NCBI GenBank assembly: GCA_947491945.1
Contig: CANLLN010000021.1
Coordinates: 1-64,000, forward strand
DNA length: 64,000 nucleotides
Source: an uncultured Carboxylicivirga sp.
GTDB lineage: Bacteria; Bacteroidota; Bacteroidia; Bacteroidales; Marinilabiliaceae
Direction of reading: 5' to 3'
The first letter of the stretch is position 1. Every line of letters starts with the position of its first letter. Made by a program: the position numbers and the translations under genes. A model generated the notes under the pieces. It had not been told where the DNA came from. It searched no databases and saw only the letters and a list, made by a program, of their open reading frames with translations. Shown here one piece after another: positions 1 to 8,461 of the stretch.

Positions 1-74
1 GGGCGATGAGGGAGTCGAACCCCCGACCCCTTGGGTGTAAACCAAGTGCTCTAAACCAACTGAGCTAATCGCCC
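1..74 (-). tRNA. tRNA-Val (anticodon UAC)
   Basis: The reverse complement folds into a full cloverleaf. The acceptor stem pairs GGGCGAT with ATCGCCC, the D-arm is GCTC/GAGC, the anticodon stem is CTTGG/CCAAG around the loop TTTACAC, and the T-loop is TTCGACT. The anticodon is TAC, so it reads valine GUA codons. No CCA is encoded within the window, and the 3' end lies exactly at the window edge. Confidence 0.95.
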
Positions 75-207
75 TGATATATTCAGGTAATTTCAATAAT
101 CGTGTTTAATTGATCTCGTTATATCAATTTTGTTTGTTTGCTCTTGTTGTATCTCCTTTCAAAAGCGATGCAAATGTATACCTCTTTTTTGTTACCTCCA
201 AATATAA

Positions 208-1506
208 TTAAAACTTTTCTAGCGCGTCAGCTACAATAAATGTACTTCCTCCGATGAATATCAAGTCGTTGGGGGTTGCATTTTTTTTAGCCGCTTCTAT
301 GGCCTTATTCACATTGGGGTAGGCATCACCGATTAAACCGGCTGTTGCAGCCATTGTTTTAAGTTGATTTTCGGCAAGACTTCTAGGGATAGCAGCCTTC
401 GTAAAATAATATTTAGCATTTTGAGGGAGTAGCTTAAGCACTGCTTCATGGTCTTTGTCATTTACCATCCCCAGTACAATGTGAAGCTTTTGGTGGGGTG
501 TATTCAGCAATTGCTCAACCAGCATCCTTATGCCGTCTTTGTTATGTCCTGTATCACAAATAATGCGTGGGTTGTAGCCCAGGTATTGCCAGCGTCCCAG
601 CAGTCCTGTATTCTTAACTACATTATTTAGTCCCTGATAGACGTGATCCTGTTTAATGTCAAATTCTTTCCTGCGAAGTTGATCGATGGAGGATAATACA
701 GTAACTATGTTTTTTGACTGATAGTTTCCCAATAAATCCAGCTTTAAGTCCACATAAGCCACATCCTGTCCTTTAAATATCTGGAAAACCTGTCGGTCAT
801 CAAGTGCAAGTGTTGCCGTTGATACTTTGTATTGTTCATCGGCAAATAGAATGCTTGTCCCCCTTTCTTTTGCAATCGCTTTAAATACCTTGCAGGTTTC
901 TGTTTGCGTTTGCCCTACAACGAGGGGTACTTCATTTTTGATAATGCCTCCTTTTTCGGCTGCAATTTGCCCTAAACTATCACCTAAAAATGCGGTATGA
1001 TCCTTTCCTATGTTGGTAATGACGGATAGCTCCGGTGTGATGATATTGGTTGAGTCGAGTCGACCCCCCATGCCCACTTCAACAACCGCCACATCAATAT
1101 TTTCGTCTCTGAAATAGTCAAAGGCCATGGCTACCGACATTTCAAAGAACGAGGGTTGCAGGCGCGTGATGATCTCCTGGTGTTTATCAACGAAAGCAGT
1201 AACCTTCTGCTCAGGTATCATGGCTCCGTTGATGCGTATGCGTTCTCTGAAATCCCTGAGGTGAGGCGATGTATAAAGTCCTACTTTGTAGCCGGCTGTC
1301 TGTAGTACCGAAGCCAAACAGTGTGAAACGCTGCCTTTGCCATTGGTGCCGGCCACATGAATTGTTTTGTACTGCTTGTGCGGATGATCAAAATATTGAT
1401 CGAGCGCCAGCGTGGTAGATAGGTCGGCCTTGTAGGCAGCCTGTCCTATGCGCTGATACATGGGCAGTTGGGCAAATAAAAAATTGAGGGTTTCTTTATA
1501 CGTCAT
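208..1506 (-). CDS. folC: Bifunctional folylpolyglutamate synthase / dihydrofolate synthase
   Basis: Mur-ligase family enzyme of 432 residues, the usual FolC length. It adds glutamate to dihydropteroate and folates in the cytoplasm. The P-loop GTNGKGS is at residues 53-59. It is followed by the FolC-type YTSPHL segment, MGGRLDSTN and the ITNIGKDH motif, and then a C-terminal glutamate-ligase domain. The start is the ATG at 1506, only five bases from a TATTTTTG -7 element, so its message may be leaderless. It is divergent from phoH. Folate family and fold are certain; whether it has both activities is inferred from bacterial homologues. Confidence 0.93.
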   Translation of the reverse strand: MTYKETLNFLFAQLPMYQRIGQAAYKADLSTTLALDQYFDHPHKQYKTIHVAGTNGKGSVSHCLASVLQTAGYKVGLYTSPHLRDFRERIRINGAMIPEQKVTAFVDKHQEIITRLQPSFFEMSVAMAFDYFRDENIDVAVVEVGMGGRLDSTNIITPELSVITNIGKDHTAFLGDSLGQIAAEKGGIIKNEVPLVVGQTQTETCKVFKAIAKERGTSILFADEQYKVSTATLALDDRQVFQIFKGQDVAYVDLKLDLLGNYQSKNIVTVLSSIDQLRRKEFDIKQDHVYQGLNNVVKNTGLLGRWQYLGYNPRIICDTGHNKDGIRMLVEQLLNTPHQKLHIVLGMVNDKDHEAVLKLLPQNAKYYFTKAAIPRSLAENQLKTMAATAGLIGDAYPNVNKAIEAAKKNATPNDLIFIGGSTFIVADALEKF

Positions 1507-1510
1507 GGTG

Positions 1511-1518
1511 CAAAAATA
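1511..1518 (-). promoter_or_regulatory. Putative -7 element of folC (TATTTTTG)
   Basis: On the minus strand the sequence TATTTTTG matches the Bacteroidota TAnnTTTG -7 consensus and ends five bases before the folC ATG. With initiation about 4-8 bases downstream, transcription would start at or next to the start codon. Confidence 0.45.
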
Positions 1519-1581
1519 TTGCTTAATCTCACAATAGCCATCATTTTTTCTATATCTTTAAGAGAAACAAAACCGTACCTT

Positions 1582-2901
1582 ATGGCTAAAAAATTATTTA
1601 TTCTCGACACAAATGTTCTCTTACACGATCACAAATGTATCTACAATTTTGAGGAAAACGATGTGATAATTCCCATTGTTGTGCTTGAAGAGCTTGACCG
1701 TTTTAAGAAAGGGAATGATTTAATTAATTTTCAGGCACGTGAATTTGCACGTGAAATGGATAAGATGGCGGGAGAAAAAGCCTTCAAAGAAGGAATTCCG
1801 CTGGGTACTAACAAGGGCAAGTTGTTTGTTGCAACCGGTAAGCCTATTCCTGAGCTGATGAAAGAATCTTTCAGCGAAAATACCTCCGATCATCGTATAT
1901 TGGCCATTGCGCTGCATGTGAAAGATACTTTCCCCAAACGGCAGACATCGCTTATCACCAAAGATATTAATTTGCGCTTGAAGGCTAAATCGCTGGGCTT
2001 GTCAGCCGAAGATTACGAGAATGATAAGGTGAAAGACATTGATGTGCTCGATAAGGGAGTTGAGATACTGGAAGATTTTGATAACGCGCTTATCGAAGCC
2101 CTCTATCAGCATCAGGGTATACCTGTAGGTGAGTTTCCATATGGAGAGCGTCTGCCTGCCAATCAATATTTTGTGTTGCGCAATGGTAACCAATCGGTGC
2201 TGGCGCAGAATGATGTGGCGGCCGGCTTAATCCGCCGGGTAGAGAAGCATGGTGCCTATGGTATTGAACCCCGCAATGCTGAGCAGACTTTCTCGCTCAA
2301 TGCACTTTTAAATCCTGATATTAAGCTGGTTTCGTTAACAGGTAAGGCCGGTACGGGTAAAACACTCCTTGCCCTGGCAGCCGCTTTGCAGCAGCATAAG
2401 CAGTACCGGCAGGTATTATTGGCGCGTCCCATTGTACCGCTGGCTAATCGCGATTTGGGTTTTCTGCCGGGTGATGTAAACGAGAAGATTGGACCATATA
2501 TGCAGCCCTTGTTTGATAATTTAGGTGTGATAAAAAGTCGATTTAAGTCGGCCAGTAAAGAGGTCAATAATCTGGATGAGATGCTGAAGAATGAACAGTT
2601 GGTGATTACGCCACTGGCCTATATCAGGGGCAGGAGTCTGTCAGATGCATTTTTTATTGTGGATGAGGCGCAAAACCTTACTCCTCACGAAGTTAAGACC
2701 ATAATAACCCGCGCCGGGGAAGGCACCAAAATGGTATTTACAGGGGATGTGCAGCAGATCGACTCGCCTTATTTGGATATGCAATCCAACGGACTGGCCT
2801 ACCTGACCGATAAGATGAAGGGGCAGGAGTTGTTTGCGCATGTTAATCTGGTGAAAGGAGAGCGCAGTTATTTGGCTGAGTTAGCTTCCGACCTTTTATA
2901 G
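1582..2901 (+). CDS. PhoH family protein with N-terminal PIN domain
   Basis: A 439-residue protein when started at the ATG at 1582, which begins MAKKLFILDTNVLLHD. An upstream TTG in frame would only add a non-conserved extension. The N-terminal PIN-like nuclease domain has the acidic LDTN and VVLEELDRF motifs. A PhoH-type P-loop ATPase follows, with Walker A GKAGTGKT at residues 254-261 and Walker B FFIVDEAQ around 357-363, then TGDVQQID. This PIN-PhoH arrangement is widespread and is thought to couple RNA cleavage to ATP-driven unwinding. It is transcribed away from folC with a short shared intergenic region. Confidence 0.9.
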   Translation: MAKKLFILDTNVLLHDHKCIYNFEENDVIIPIVVLEELDRFKKGNDLINFQAREFAREMDKMAGEKAFKEGIPLGTNKGKLFVATGKPIPELMKESFSENTSDHRILAIALHVKDTFPKRQTSLITKDINLRLKAKSLGLSAEDYENDKVKDIDVLDKGVEILEDFDNALIEALYQHQGIPVGEFPYGERLPANQYFVLRNGNQSVLAQNDVAAGLIRRVEKHGAYGIEPRNAEQTFSLNALLNPDIKLVSLTGKAGTGKTLLALAAALQQHKQYRQVLLARPIVPLANRDLGFLPGDVNEKIGPYMQPLFDNLGVIKSRFKSASKEVNNLDEMLKNEQLVITPLAYIRGRSLSDAFFIVDEAQNLTPHEVKTIITRAGEGTKMVFTGDVQQIDSPYLDMQSNGLAYLTDKMKGQELFAHVNLVKGERSYLAELASDLL

Positions 2902-2976
2902 CGAATGATGCCGGGCTTTTCGTAAGCCTGGTTTTGCCTTTTAACATCCTATGTTGTCATCTGATGCATACGGTTG

Positions 2977-3006
2977 TTTGCTGCTTTTTGCTTTTTTCTA
3001 CCTTTG
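2977..3006 (+). promoter_or_regulatory. Putative promoter of the mtaB operon
   Basis: TTTG at 2977-2980, an 18-base spacer and TACCTTTG at 2999-3006 match both halves of the Bacteroidota housekeeping promoter (TTTG, TAnnTTTG). The mtaB ATG is 22 bases downstream of the -7 element. Confidence 0.6.
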
Positions 3007-3027
3007 CAATTTACTTGATGTTATACA

Positions 3028-4344
3028 ATGATTGATAATTCGGTTTTTGAAAATAAAAAAGTAGCGTTTCACACCTTTGGCTGTAAGTTAAATTTTAGTG
3101 AAACATCAACGGTTGCACGTACCATGATGGAGGCGGGTTTTGCAAAGGTGGACATCTCTGAAGCGGCCGATGTGTATGTGTTCAATACCTGCTCGGTAAC
3201 TGAGCTGGCCGATAAAAAGTGTAAGCAGGTGATCCGAAAGGCCATTAAGCAGAATCCCGATGCTTTTGTGGTGGTTACCGGCTGTTTTGCACAGCTTAAA
3301 CCCGATGATGTATCCAATATTGAAGGTGTGGATCTGGTGCTGGGCTCCAACGAGAAATTTGATATACTGCAATATTTGGAGGACTGCAAGAAAACGGATC
3401 ATGCCGAGATACATGCCGGCGAGATCGGTAAAAATAAAACCTTCAAGCCTTCCTTTTCGTTTGGCGACCGCACGCGTTGCTTTTTAAAGGTACAGGATGG
3501 TTGTGATTATTTTTGCAGTTACTGCACCATCCCCTTTGCCCGGGGGCGCAGTCGCAGCGATACCGTTGCCCGCACTGTGGAGCAGGCACGAAAGGCGGCA
3601 GCAGGAGGTGCCAGGGAAATTATACTCACGGGCGTTAATATTGGTGATTTTGGTAAGGCCAACGGTGAGTCTTTTTATGAACTTGTGCAGGCGCTCGATA
3701 CCATTGAGTCCATTGATCGTTTTCGTATATCATCCATCGAACCCAATTTGTTAACCGATGAAATCATAAGGTTTGTAGCTGCTTCCAGCAAGTTCATGCC
3801 GCACTTTCATATTCCCCTACAGTCGGGATCGGACAAGGTATTGAAGCTGATGAAGCGGAAATATGATACGGCCCTTTTTAAGCAGAAGATAGAAGCTATA
3901 AAGGCCTTGATGCCCCACGCTTTTATAGGTGTTGATGTGATTGTGGGTGTTAGTGGCGAGTCGGATGATGATTTTGCGGAAACGCATCAGTTCTTATCGG
4001 ATCTGCCCATTTCGCAGTTGCATGTCTTTACTTACTCGGAGCGCCCCAATACTCAGGCTTTAAAAATTGAGGAGGTGGTGCCTGTGGCCGCTCGCAAAGA
4101 GCGTAGTAAAGTGTTGCATGCCTTATCGGATAAGATGACGCGGTATTTCTATAAGCAGTTTGTGGGCCAGCAGATGCCTGTTTTGTTTGAGGGTGCCGAG
4201 CACGATGGAATGATTAATGGTTTTACCCCCAATTATATAAAGGTAGCCGTGCCTTACAAAGGTTCGTTGAGCAATACCATCAAAAGCGTAAAATTGAAAC
4301 ACTTGTCTTTGGGAAATTCCTCCATGGACGGTGAACTAATATGA
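3028..4344 (+). CDS. mtaB: tRNA (N6-threonylcarbamoyladenosine37-C2) methylthiotransferase MtaB
   Basis: Radical-SAM methylthiotransferase of 438 residues that converts t6A37 to ms2t6A37 in ANN-decoding tRNAs. The N-terminal UPF0004 domain carries cysteines for the second cluster (FGCKLN, FNTCSV, TGCF). The radical-SAM CxxxCxxC is at C159, C163 and C166 (GCDYFCSYC), and a TRAM-like tail occupies roughly residues 375-435. The fusion-free length and FGCKLN start fit MtaB better than MiaB or RimO. It is the first gene of a run with suhB, an acyltransferase and a glycosyltransferase, with gaps of 2-15 bases. Confidence 0.92.
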   Translation: MIDNSVFENKKVAFHTFGCKLNFSETSTVARTMMEAGFAKVDISEAADVYVFNTCSVTELADKKCKQVIRKAIKQNPDAFVVVTGCFAQLKPDDVSNIEGVDLVLGSNEKFDILQYLEDCKKTDHAEIHAGEIGKNKTFKPSFSFGDRTRCFLKVQDGCDYFCSYCTIPFARGRSRSDTVARTVEQARKAAAGGAREIILTGVNIGDFGKANGESFYELVQALDTIESIDRFRISSIEPNLLTDEIIRFVAASSKFMPHFHIPLQSGSDKVLKLMKRKYDTALFKQKIEAIKALMPHAFIGVDVIVGVSGESDDDFAETHQFLSDLPISQLHVFTYSERPNTQALKIEEVVPVAARKERSKVLHALSDKMTRYFYKQFVGQQMPVLFEGAEHDGMINGFTPNYIKVAVPYKGSLSNTIKSVKLKHLSLGNSSMDGELI

Positions 4345-4348
4345 GCCT

Positions 4349-5137
4349 ATGGACTATCAGTCACTATGTAACCAGGTTTGCGATATTGCCAGGGAAACGG
4401 GGCAGTTTATAAAAGATGAGCGCAATAATGCACGTTTGAGCATTGAGGAGAAAGGCAGTAATGACTATGTGACCCAGGTGGACAAAGCATCGGAGGTCAG
4501 AATTATTAAGGCCCTTAGTGCTTTGTTGCCCACCAGTGGTTTTATTGCTGAAGAGGGTACCGCCAGTAAGCGGGGTGCTGTTTATAACTGGATCATTGAT
4601 CCCATTGACGGTACCACGAATTTTATTCATGGCCTGTCGCCCTATGCTATTAGCATAGCGTTGCAAGAGGATGATCAACTGGTTTTGGGTGTTATTTATG
4701 AAATAGGTCTTGATGAGTGCTTTTACGCCTACAAAGGATCACCTGCTTATCTAAATGGTCGGGTAGTGAAAGTATCATCTACGCAAACTGTGAAAGATAG
4801 TCTGATTGCCACGGGTTTTCCTTACTCCAACTATTCGCGTATGACCGGATTTATGGCCTCCCTGCAGTACTTTATGGAGCATTCCCGAGGCTTGCGACGC
4901 CTGGGGTCTGCGGCAACCGACCTGGCGTATGTTGCTTGTGGTCGCTTTGATTCTTTTTATGAGTACAATCTGAAGCCATGGGATGTGGCAGCAGGTGCTT
5001 TTCTAGTGCAGCAAGCCGGCGGTTGTGTTTGTGACTTCAGTGGGGGTGATAATTATGTTTTTGGACAGGAGATTATTGCAAGTAATGCAGCTACTCATAA
5101 TGAGTTTAAGCGGGTGGTTTCAGAAATTATGGGTTAA
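4349..5137 (+). CDS. suhB: Inositol monophosphatase family protein
   Basis: A 262-residue member of the Mg-dependent IMPase/SuhB superfamily. The metal-binding motif DPIDGT is at D84-T89, with the preceding AEEGT glutamates and the second motif WDVAAG around W211. The family hydrolyses phosphomonoesters such as inositol-1-phosphate; some members act on 3'-phosphoadenosine phosphate or sugar phosphates. It starts four bases after mtaB ends and is followed two bases later by an acyltransferase, so it is clearly co-transcribed. The substrate cannot be decided from sequence. Confidence 0.88.
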   Translation: MDYQSLCNQVCDIARETGQFIKDERNNARLSIEEKGSNDYVTQVDKASEVRIIKALSALLPTSGFIAEEGTASKRGAVYNWIIDPIDGTTNFIHGLSPYAISIALQEDDQLVLGVIYEIGLDECFYAYKGSPAYLNGRVVKVSSTQTVKDSLIATGFPYSNYSRMTGFMASLQYFMEHSRGLRRLGSAATDLAYVACGRFDSFYEYNLKPWDVAAGAFLVQQAGGCVCDFSGGDNYVFGQEIIASNAATHNEFKRVVSEIMG

Positions 5138-5139
5138 TT

Positions 5140-6024
5140 ATGAGTAGATTAGGTAATTATATCGCCTTGGTTTTTTTGTGGTTGTTTAGTTTACAACCTT
5201 TTTTTATTCTGTATAGGTACTCCGATATACTCTATCATATCATTCGTTTGATTGGATACCGTCGGTCTGTAATCAATGAGAACCTTCGCTATGCCTACCC
5301 GGATAAATCGGATGAGGATATTCGTGAAATGCGGCTTAAGTTTTATAGGGGATTCTGTGATATTATTATCGAAACAATTAAGTTTCAAACAATGAGTGAG
5401 CGTCAGTTGCGTAAGCGTTTCACCTTTAAGAATATTGAATATGTCAATACCGTGGCAGAGGCGGGTAAAGATGTTGTTGCAGTAATGGGGCATTATGCTT
5501 GTTGGGAGTGGATGTCGTCTATTAACCTGCATGCGCGCATGCAGTGCTGTGCTACTTATCGGCCACTGAAAAACAAAATATTTGATAAGCATATGCTTAA
5601 GGTGCGCAGTCGTTGGGGGAGTTTGAATTTTACCATGCAAAGCACCATGCGCGAATTGGTGAAACTGAGGCAAAATGATCAGCGTTTTCTTATTGGGCTA
5701 TTGGCCGATCAGTCGCCGGATAAGAATAAGATACAATACTGGACTAAGTTTCTGAACCAGAATACGGCCGTATTGTTGGGGCCTGAGAAAATGGCGAAGG
5801 CCTTTAAGGCAGTTGTGGTCTTTTTAAGGGTAAGTAGGATAAAACGTGGTTATTACGAGGTAAATGTAATACCCCTTACTGAAGACGCAGCAGCAACGTC
5901 GGATTACGAGATTACGGAGAAGCATCTTCAGTGCCTCGAAAATATAATTATGGAGCGTCCTGAAGACTGGCTATGGTCGCATAAGCGTTGGAAATACTCC
6001 GAAACGCGGGAGATAACTACTTAA
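5140..6024 (+). CDS. Lipid A biosynthesis-type (LpxL/HtrB family) lysophospholipid acyltransferase
   Basis: A 294-residue protein of the LpxL/HtrB family. It has an N-terminal hydrophobic segment at about residues 8-30 and the H-x4-E catalytic motif H118-YACW-E123. Downstream is a segment of the form GLLADQSPD that is typical of family members. These enzymes acylate lipid A precursors at the inner face of the cytoplasmic membrane. It sits two bases after suhB and 15 bases before a glycosyltransferase, which is consistent with envelope assembly. Family is clear; the acyl acceptor is inferred. Confidence 0.87.
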   Translation: MSRLGNYIALVFLWLFSLQPFFILYRYSDILYHIIRLIGYRRSVINENLRYAYPDKSDEDIREMRLKFYRGFCDIIIETIKFQTMSERQLRKRFTFKNIEYVNTVAEAGKDVVAVMGHYACWEWMSSINLHARMQCCATYRPLKNKIFDKHMLKVRSRWGSLNFTMQSTMRELVKLRQNDQRFLIGLLADQSPDKNKIQYWTKFLNQNTAVLLGPEKMAKAFKAVVVFLRVSRIKRGYYEVNVIPLTEDAAATSDYEITEKHLQCLENIIMERPEDWLWSHKRWKYSETREITT

Positions 6025-6039
6025 TAGGGTTTTAATTAT

Positions 6040-7074
6040 ATGTCAAAAACGGCAGTTGTAATATTAAATTGGAATGGCCAGGCTTTGCTTGAGAAGTTTC
6101 TTCCGCTTGTGTTAGCTCATTCTGTGTGTGATGGGGTGGAGGTTATAGTGGCCGATAATGCTTCAAGCGATGATAGTGTTGATTTCTTGCGCGAACATTA
6201 TCCCGGGCTGAGGTGTATAGAGCTGGATCAAAACTATGGCTTTGCAGGGGGCTATAATAAAGCGCTGAGTCAGGTGGAAGCCGATTATTATTTGCTGCTG
6301 AACAGCGATGTGGCACCCGAGGCTAACTGGTTACCTCCCTTGATAAATGCCATGGATACAATGCCCGATCTGGGTGCCTGCATGCCCAAGGTGCGCGCCT
6401 ATAATTCGCCGGATAGTTTTGAGTATGCCGGTGCGGCCGGTGGATATATCGATGTGTTCGGGTATCCATTCTGTCGTGGACGCATACTCAACAGTATAGA
6501 GGATGATGCGGGACAGTACAATACGCCACTTTCAGTTTTTTGGGCCACGGGAGCTGCCTTGATGATTCGTGCTGATTTATACAGAAAATCAGGCGGTCTC
6601 GATGAAAGTTTTTTCGCCCATATGGAAGAGATTGATTTGTGCTGGCGATTGAAGAATTTGGGTCATGATATTATGGTTTTCCCTCAATCGGAAGTACTGC
6701 ATGTGGGCGGGGCAACTTTAAGTCAGTATAATGCCCGAAAAACTTATCTGAACTTCCGTAATAACTTGTTGATGATGGTGAAGAATCTTCCCGGATGGCA
6801 GCTGCTGCCAATTCTTTTTGTTCGCATGGTGCTGGATGGCGTGGCAGGACTTCATTTCATGGCAAAAGGAGAGTTGAAGCATTTGCTTGCGGTTGTAAAG
6901 GCACATTTTAGTTTCTACGGGCGCCTGCCCGATGTGCTCGCAAAACGCCGTCAGCTGGCACCATTACGTGTAAAAACGAAACATAAAGAGGTATATCCGC
7001 AGAGTATTATCTGGGCCTTTTATTTTAAGGGTCTGCACCACTTTAGTCAGCTAAAGCACTTTCACCTCGACTAA
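6040..7074 (+). CDS. Glycosyltransferase family 2 protein
   Basis: A 344-residue GT-A fold glycosyltransferase. It starts with the nucleotide-binding VILNWNG and ADNAS motifs, has YGFAGGYN and the metal-binding LNSD (residues 87-90), and later ATGAALMIR and DLCWRL segments typical of rhamnosyl-type GT2 enzymes. It probably adds a sugar to a surface glycan or lipid-linked precursor; donor and acceptor are unknown. It ends the mtaB run. Its TAA overlaps the murF stop codon on the other strand, sharing the bases CTAA at 7071-7074. Confidence 0.87.
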   Translation: MSKTAVVILNWNGQALLEKFLPLVLAHSVCDGVEVIVADNASSDDSVDFLREHYPGLRCIELDQNYGFAGGYNKALSQVEADYYLLLNSDVAPEANWLPPLINAMDTMPDLGACMPKVRAYNSPDSFEYAGAAGGYIDVFGYPFCRGRILNSIEDDAGQYNTPLSVFWATGAALMIRADLYRKSGGLDESFFAHMEEIDLCWRLKNLGHDIMVFPQSEVLHVGGATLSQYNARKTYLNFRNNLLMMVKNLPGWQLLPILFVRMVLDGVAGLHFMAKGELKHLLAVVKAHFSFYGRLPDVLAKRRQLAPLRVKTKHKEVYPQSIIWAFYFKGLHHFSQLKHFHLD

Positions 7075-8369
7075 AGGTGGCTGAGTACTTTCTCCAGCTG
7101 ATTACTTCGCGAGCCCTTAATCAATATGTACGCATTTCTCACAGGTTCTTGGTCAATAGCATGAATCAGGCTTTCCGTATCGGGAAAAACAATCATTTTT
7201 GACGGAATATTGTTCAGGTCCTCAAATTCGCTGCCCACCAAAAACACCTGTGCTGCCCCAATCGATTCTATGGTAGCGATTAGCTTGCGGTGCTCATCTG
7301 TGCTGTCGGCGCCCAACTCTTTCATACCTCCCAGTATCAATACTTTGTTTTCTGCCTCCGTTTGAGCAAAATGTTGCAAGGCGGCCTGCATACTCGTTGG
7401 ATTAGCATTGTAGGCATCCATGATAATACGGTTGCTGCCCGATTCAATGTATTGCGAACGGTTATTGCTTGGGATATAATTTTCCAGCGCCTCATTAATG
7501 TCTTCCGCAGCTACGCCCAGATGATGACCAATACAAATAGCCGATAAAATGTTTTCGAAGTTATAAGTACCAATCAGCTGAGTGTTTACTTTATGTGAGG
7601 AGCCTTGAGGTAGGTGCCAACGAATGCCCACAAAAGGCGTTTTCGCTGTGATCTGTCCTGTAATCTGGCTATTTTGCGTGCCATAGCTTAAGCATTCGTT
7701 AAGTCCGGTCGCCATAGCTTTCAGGTGTTTATTATCGGTATTAATAAACACTCGTCCTCCCGTTTTGTGCATGTATTGATATAGCTCGCCTTTGGCGGTT
7801 TTAACACCCTCGAAGGAACCAAATCCCTCCAGGTGTGCCTTGCCCACATTGGTGATTAGTCCATAATTGGGTTCGGCTATGCGACACAGAAAATCGATTT
7901 CTCCTATATGATTGGCGCCCATCTCCACTACACCCATCTCCAATGAGCTGTCCATGCTGAGCAGTGTTAGCGGAACTCCAATGTGGTTGTTGAAGTTGCC
8001 AGCGGTGGCTTTCAGACGATATTTTTTTGACAGAACAGCGGCTACCAGCTCTTTGGTGGTGGTTTTGCCATTAGTGCCGGTAATGGCAAGGATGGGGATG
8101 TTAAGGTAACGCCTGTGATAGCGTGCCAGGTTCTGCAGGCAGGTCAATACATCTTCCACCAAAAACACATTGGGCTCACCCAGCAAGGCTTTGTCATCGG
8201 CAACGGCATAGGCGGCTCCTTTGGCAAGCACTTCGCGCACATATTTATTTCCATCAAAAGAGGCCCCTTTTAAAGCGAAAAAGATCGTGCCCTGGTTGGC
8301 GGCACGGCTATCAGTTGAAACGCCTTGTGAGGCGAGAAATGCTTTATGTATGCTGGCTAATTGCGTCAT
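7071..8369 (-). CDS. murF: UDP-N-acetylmuramoyl-tripeptide--D-alanyl-D-alanine ligase
   Basis: Mur ligase of 432 residues that adds D-Ala-D-Ala to the UDP-MurNAc-tripeptide, the last cytoplasmic step of peptidoglycan precursor synthesis. It has a short N-terminal MurF domain (DSRAANQGTIFFALKG, SFDGN), the P-loop ITGTNGKTTTKE, GNFNNHIGVP and VEMGANHIGEI motifs of MurF, and a ligase C-domain with DAYNANPTSM. It lies away from any dcw cluster, next to gldJ and transcribed in the same direction. Confidence 0.93.
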   Translation of the reverse strand: MTQLASIHKAFLASQGVSTDSRAANQGTIFFALKGASFDGNKYVREVLAKGAAYAVADDKALLGEPNVFLVEDVLTCLQNLARYHRRYLNIPILAITGTNGKTTTKELVAAVLSKKYRLKATAGNFNNHIGVPLTLLSMDSSLEMGVVEMGANHIGEIDFLCRIAEPNYGLITNVGKAHLEGFGSFEGVKTAKGELYQYMHKTGGRVFINTDNKHLKAMATGLNECLSYGTQNSQITGQITAKTPFVGIRWHLPQGSSHKVNTQLIGTYNFENILSAICIGHHLGVAAEDINEALENYIPSNNRSQYIESGSNRIIMDAYNANPTSMQAALQHFAQTEAENKVLILGGMKELGADSTDEHRKLIATIESIGAAQVFLVGSEFEDLNNIPSKMIVFPDTESLIHAIDQEPVRNAYILIKGSRSNQLEKVLSHL

Positions 8370-8400
8370 GGCAGTTAATGTTCTTAAAGGTTTGTATAGG

Positions 8401-8408
8401 CAAAAATA
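8401..8408 (-). promoter_or_regulatory. Putative murF -7 element inside the gldJ terminator tail
   Basis: On the minus strand TATTTTTG matches TAnnTTTG, 31 bases before the murF ATG. The same T-rich tract is the tail of the hairpin that follows gldJ, so terminator and promoter share sequence. Confidence 0.4.
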
Positions 8409-8439
8409 AAAAAAGAGGCTAACTTACTAAGTTAGCCTC
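8403..8439 (-). terminator. Rho-independent terminator of gldJ
   Basis: A perfect 11-bp stem (GAGGCTAACTT and its complement, 8415-8439) with a 3-base loop is followed on the minus strand by a T-rich tract. It lies 22 bases after the gldJ stop codon. Confidence 0.85.
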
Positions 8440-8461
8440 CTGGAATATTCTGCTATCGAAA

